Shown: piece by piece, positions 61,506 through 64,000 of the stretch
How the letters are laid out: the number at the start of each line of letters is the position of its first letter
Position numbering within the stretch: position 1 is the stretch's first letter
Assembly: GCF_016865255.1 (NCBI RefSeq)
Contig: NZ_CP033381.1
Location: forward strand, 4,836,001 to 4,900,000
Direction: 5' to 3'
From: Methylomonas sp. LW13
Lineage (GTDB): Bacteria > Pseudomonadota > Gammaproteobacteria > Methylococcales > Methylomonadaceae
Length of the DNA stretch: 64,000 bases
Notes under the pieces: generated by a model
Told to the model about the DNA's origin: nothing
The model's input: only the letters and a program-made list of their open reading frames with translations
The model's database searches: none
Position numbers and translations under genes: made by a program

Positions 61506-62873
61506 TCACCGCCTCGCAAATAGACGCATCTGCTTTTCATAAGCTTCAGCGAACTCTTCCCCAAAAAATCCTTCAATTGCTTGTGTTTTCAGTTCCGGAT
61601 ATTTTTCGCAAAAAAGCTCCCAACACTTGGCTTTTCGCTGAAAAACAATCCCTTCGCCCAACACCTTTTCGAAGGTGTCTGGGTCGAAACGATGCAAAAT
61701 CTCCCCTAGTGCAGCCTGAATACCTGCCGTCATCGCCAATTGATGAAACTTAACATCCCTGAACGCTTCAGTTACCGCATCATTTGAATTTATAAACGCG
61801 GGATTATTCGGTGCGAGCATCAGCTTCAGTACGCTTTCCACATCTGGGTTGAATTTTAGCGGGTTATTGTCAAATGAGCGGATTGTGGTGACGGAAACTC
61901 GAAATTCACTTTTCATTTCCGCGCGTGCGCGTAGAACGTCCATCAAGCCTTCGATCAAATTTCGGAATAACACACCAGTCGCTTTCATCGCCTCCGGCCA
62001 CTGCTCTTCCGTCAAAAACGATTGATCTTTTATTCCCGCACCATCCAGAAACATCTTCATGAGCGTCGCATCACCCGATTTGGACCCAATAAATGGTTCC
62101 GTATTGGGTGCTAGCGTAATCTCTACACTGGCTCGCGAAGCCGCCTGCCCATCTTCACGCTCAATATTAGGCGTATTTTGGAATACGTCTTTAGAATCTA
62201 ACGCTATGCTCGAAGGGATAGGCTCGGATAAATTTATTGCTTCCAAACTCGGGAACTCTAACCCGGAAGACTCGCCGAGGGGTGCATCCAACGCACCTAA
62301 GGAATCTAAGCCTTTTAAGAATTCGGCAATATCTTTACCATCTCTCTGGGGAGGTAGCACCTCGGGCGCGGTAAAGCTATCGTGAAAAGGGGAAGCAGGA
62401 GGACGCTCTCCAAAGGGAGAACTCGCTACGTTGTGCGGAATCGAGAAATTCAGAGGTTCGTTGACTATTGACTGTTGATCATTTTGAAACGATTGGGCAA
62501 ATGGTGAAGGCGAAATACTCTCGACGCTAATGGGTGAAGCTGGTGATATTTCGGCAGATGGCAGTTCTACAATAATCTCATATTCTCCGATCCGCAAAAT
62601 TTCACTATCTAATAACCTTGCTTGTGCATCGTTTATATTTAGTCCGGCATTTGATAAATATGTACCATTTTTACTTGTGTCTTTTATTAAGTAACCGCCG
62701 TCCTCATAAATGATTTCAGCATGGTGGCCTGATACAAAGTTTTCCGCATCAGGTAATACCAAGGTATTTCCTGCCTTTCTGCCTATTGTTCCGCCTAACT
62801 GACCGAATTCGGCACTCAATTCAGTAGGTAGTGGTAAACCTTTGTAAGAAAGTACTTTTAAGATAATTGGCAC
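61506..62873 (-). CDS. fha: FHA-domain T6SS regulator (Fha/TagH)
   Basis: 455 residues. The N-terminal FHA domain (residues about 15-110: GGTIGRKAGNTLVLPDAENF, VSGHHAEIIYEDGGYLIKDT, SKNGTYL) binds phosphothreonine; a Pro/Ser-rich linker follows; the C-terminal T6SS-FHA domain has LRARAEMKSEFRVSVTTIRS and NNPLKFNPDVESVLKLML. Fha is the switch phosphorylated by PpkA and reset by PppA. The likely start is GTG 62873 with AGGACG ahead. It is first in the operon. Confidence 0.92.
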   Translation of the reverse strand: MPIILKVLSYKGLPLPTELSAEFGQLGGTIGRKAGNTLVLPDAENFVSGHHAEIIYEDGGYLIKDTSKNGTYLSNAGLNINDAQARLLDSEILRIGEYEIIVELPSAEISPASPISVESISPSPFAQSFQNDQQSIVNEPLNFSIPHNVASSPFGERPPASPFHDSFTAPEVLPPQRDGKDIAEFLKGLDSLGALDAPLGESSGLEFPSLEAINLSEPIPSSIALDSKDVFQNTPNIEREDGQAASRASVEITLAPNTEPFIGSKSGDATLMKMFLDGAGIKDQSFLTEEQWPEAMKATGVLFRNLIEGLMDVLRARAEMKSEFRVSVTTIRSFDNNPLKFNPDVESVLKLMLAPNNPAFINSNDAVTEAFRDVKFHQLAMTAGIQAALGEILHRFDPDTFEKVLGEGIVFQRKAKCWELFCEKYPELKTQAIEGFFGEEFAEAYEKQMRLFARR

Positions 62874-63602
62874 GATTGTCGTCCTACCGTTAGCATTAGT
62901 TAAATAGCTTAGCAACTTACGTCAGCTTTTATCTAAAAACTTAGTCATTTTATAGCAGTCTAATCTTATCAATTGTGCGATTCTCAATCAGAAGAACAGT
63001 CATCGCAGATTATTAGTTGTCGAAATTATAGTTATATGATGGACGGAAAACTCCTGCTTTAGTAGCTTCTAAAATATGTCGCCTTTCAAACGAGGAATGC
63101 AAACTGACTCCGCCGACTTTGCCTTTTTAATCTCATTGTAGGAACGCATTTTTATATAAAGAGATTCCTGTCGCTACTTAATATCCCGGCGAGTTGAGCC
63201 GGGATATTAAAGGATCAGATTATCTTATGAGCTTGAGAAGCTCCCAAACATCAAAGTAAGTAATTTACAGTTCTGTAAGATTAGGGATAACAACGGCGGT
63301 GTGCATTAAGCTAGCGGCAGTTTCGGTAACGTTTCGGGCCATTAGTTACCTTTCTGATGTCGTCGCTTTGGGAGTCTCTGATTAATTCGTAACATCGAAT
63401 TTCAGCGTAATTTAAATCAATGATGGGCACCGAGTTGTCATGCAAAACCGAAGTAATCAGAGGTTCTTTGCAACATAAACTCCTTTTTATTTCATTTTTT
63501 CCTGAATATACCAACAACCCTCCTAAGACTCGCCTTGCTCATATTTGGGTTTGCATTTCACTTTTGAGTAATAACCAAAATAGCTTTCGTTAAAACGTCA
63601 TC
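62874..63602. other. T6SS operon upstream region
   Basis: An AT-rich leader of the fha operon (TATAAAAT-like stretches near 62951 on the minus strand, no convincing -35). It holds the hairpin at 63178-63210. A 68-codon open frame at 63311-63517 is unsupported. No other feature seen. Confidence 0.45.
63178..63210. repeat. Perfect 13-bp inverted repeat
   Basis: TTAATATCCCGGC and GCCGGGATATTAA with a 7-nt spacer, about 300 bp upstream of fha. No T run follows on either strand. It could be an operator, a terminator stem for the leftward lipoprotein transcript, or a small mobile-repeat remnant. Confidence 0.7.
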
Positions 63603-64000
63603 CTATTTTGTATTTTTTAACTTTTCCTCTCCGCCAGTCACTAAACCAGACATACATTCGACTACGCTTTCGACATAATTTGAATGTGCTTCTGCAAGCT
63701 CTTTGGCTGCACCGAAACTTTCTCGTAATTCGATTAATGTTTTTTGTGGATCCGTTGACTTATTAATATCCAACATTTTCGCGTAATTTTTATATGCTTT
63801 ACGCCTTTCAGGATCTAATATGAATAACCCTGGCATAGCATTCGACGAAGTATCGACGACACATTTTGTCATTAATTCCGGCTCAATTCCGTAGTCCTTA
63901 ATATCTTTATCTTGCTTCATCTGTTCCAATACTACGGACTGATATTCTTCTTTTTCCGAGCAACCGCTCAGCACTAAAACCCCCAAAATTACTAGCACTT
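63603..64000 (-). CDS. Putative lipoprotein, N-terminus possibly outside window
   Basis: 131 visible residues: hydrophobic start LVILGVLVLSGCSEKE with lipobox LSGC, then a charged helical domain (KCVVDTSSNAMPGLFILDPE, ESFGAAKELAEAHSNYVESV). The frame is open to the window edge, and the GTG at 63998 may not be the true start because the signal peptide looks short and lacks a basic n-region. Family not recognised. Confidence 0.65.
   Translation of the reverse strand, partial: VLVILGVLVLSGCSEKEEYQSVVLEQMKQDKDIKDYGIEPELMTKCVVDTSSNAMPGLFILDPERRKAYKNYAKMLDINKSTDPQKTLIELRESFGAAKELAEAHSNYVESVVECMSGLVTGGEEKLKNTK

Noticed and set aside
63311-63517. A 68-codon minus-strand frame
   Set aside because: There is an AGGAGG ahead of a TTG, but the translation is Cys/Arg-rich with no recognisable pattern and no coupling to neighbours. 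Not enough support for a gene.

Overview
The window looks like chromosomal DNA of a gammaproteobacterial methylotroph that fixes carbon by the ribulose monophosphate (RuMP) cycle, most likely a type I methanotroph such as Methylomonas. The evidence is an hps-phi pair (3-hexulose-6-phosphate synthase and 6-phospho-3-hexuloisomerase) next to a transketolase, together with gammaproteobacterial-type cmoAB, mlaC, aroE, prlC and a cysteine-poor (Mg-type) hemB. The genus is inference; the pathway is read from the sequence.

Layout. Bases 1-3.7 kb hold the RuMP genes on the minus strand (secreted protein fragment, tkt, phi, hps). Bases 4.0-16.9 kb hold housekeeping genes: RNA 2',3'-cyclic phosphodiesterase, a MIF-like protein, a ComEA-like protein, mlaC-cmoA-cmoB, then on the plus strand hemB, a membrane protein, aroE, three tandem HDOD paralogues, oligopeptidase A and a small zinc-ribbon membrane protein. 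Bases 16.9-62.9 kb are one very large type VI secretion (T6SS) locus, almost entirely on the minus strand. Read in the direction of transcription it is fha, tssK, tssL (OmpA type), tssM, tagF-pppA fusion, a 0.7 kb gap, tssA, tssB, tssC, hcp, tagJ, tssE, tssF, tssG, clpV, then effector and accessory genes (CFI-box protein, small protein, lipase, a transposon-split gene, two small genes), PAAR, vgrG, a 1471-residue Rhs effector with a WHH/HNH-type nuclease tip and its SUKH immunity gene, a 13 kb array, and finally tssJ. All core Tss components (A-M) are present.

The most interesting part is the array between the Rhs immunity gene and tssJ (about 17.4-31.2 kb). It contains about sixteen small, mostly AT-rich genes. 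Many belong to recognisable immunity families (SUKH/SMI1-KNR4, Imm26, NTF2-fold, leucine-rich repeat, possibly Imm44) and others are unrecognised. They are separated by GC-rich scraps of the Rhs core. Nearly all scraps end at the same Rhs codon and join the same conserved junction element, which abuts the 3' end of the next immunity gene. Between scrap and immunity gene there is usually only the last 15-60 codons of a toxin, often directly overlapping the immunity start. The array therefore looks like a fossil record of replaced Rhs toxin tips in which toxins were removed and immunity genes kept: an orphan-immunity library beside an active T6SS. One displaced tip (GIY-YIG/URI-like) is still whole. 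Its immunity gene has a second copy 11.3 kb away inside a gap-free 633-bp duplication, and the immunity gene of the current Rhs toxin also has a second copy in the array.

A 170-bp MITE-like element with an exact TA target duplication splits a gene beside the lipase effector. The last kilobase holds a perfect 13-bp inverted repeat and a partial lipoprotein gene. No tRNA, rRNA, CRISPR array, integrase or full-length transposase was seen.
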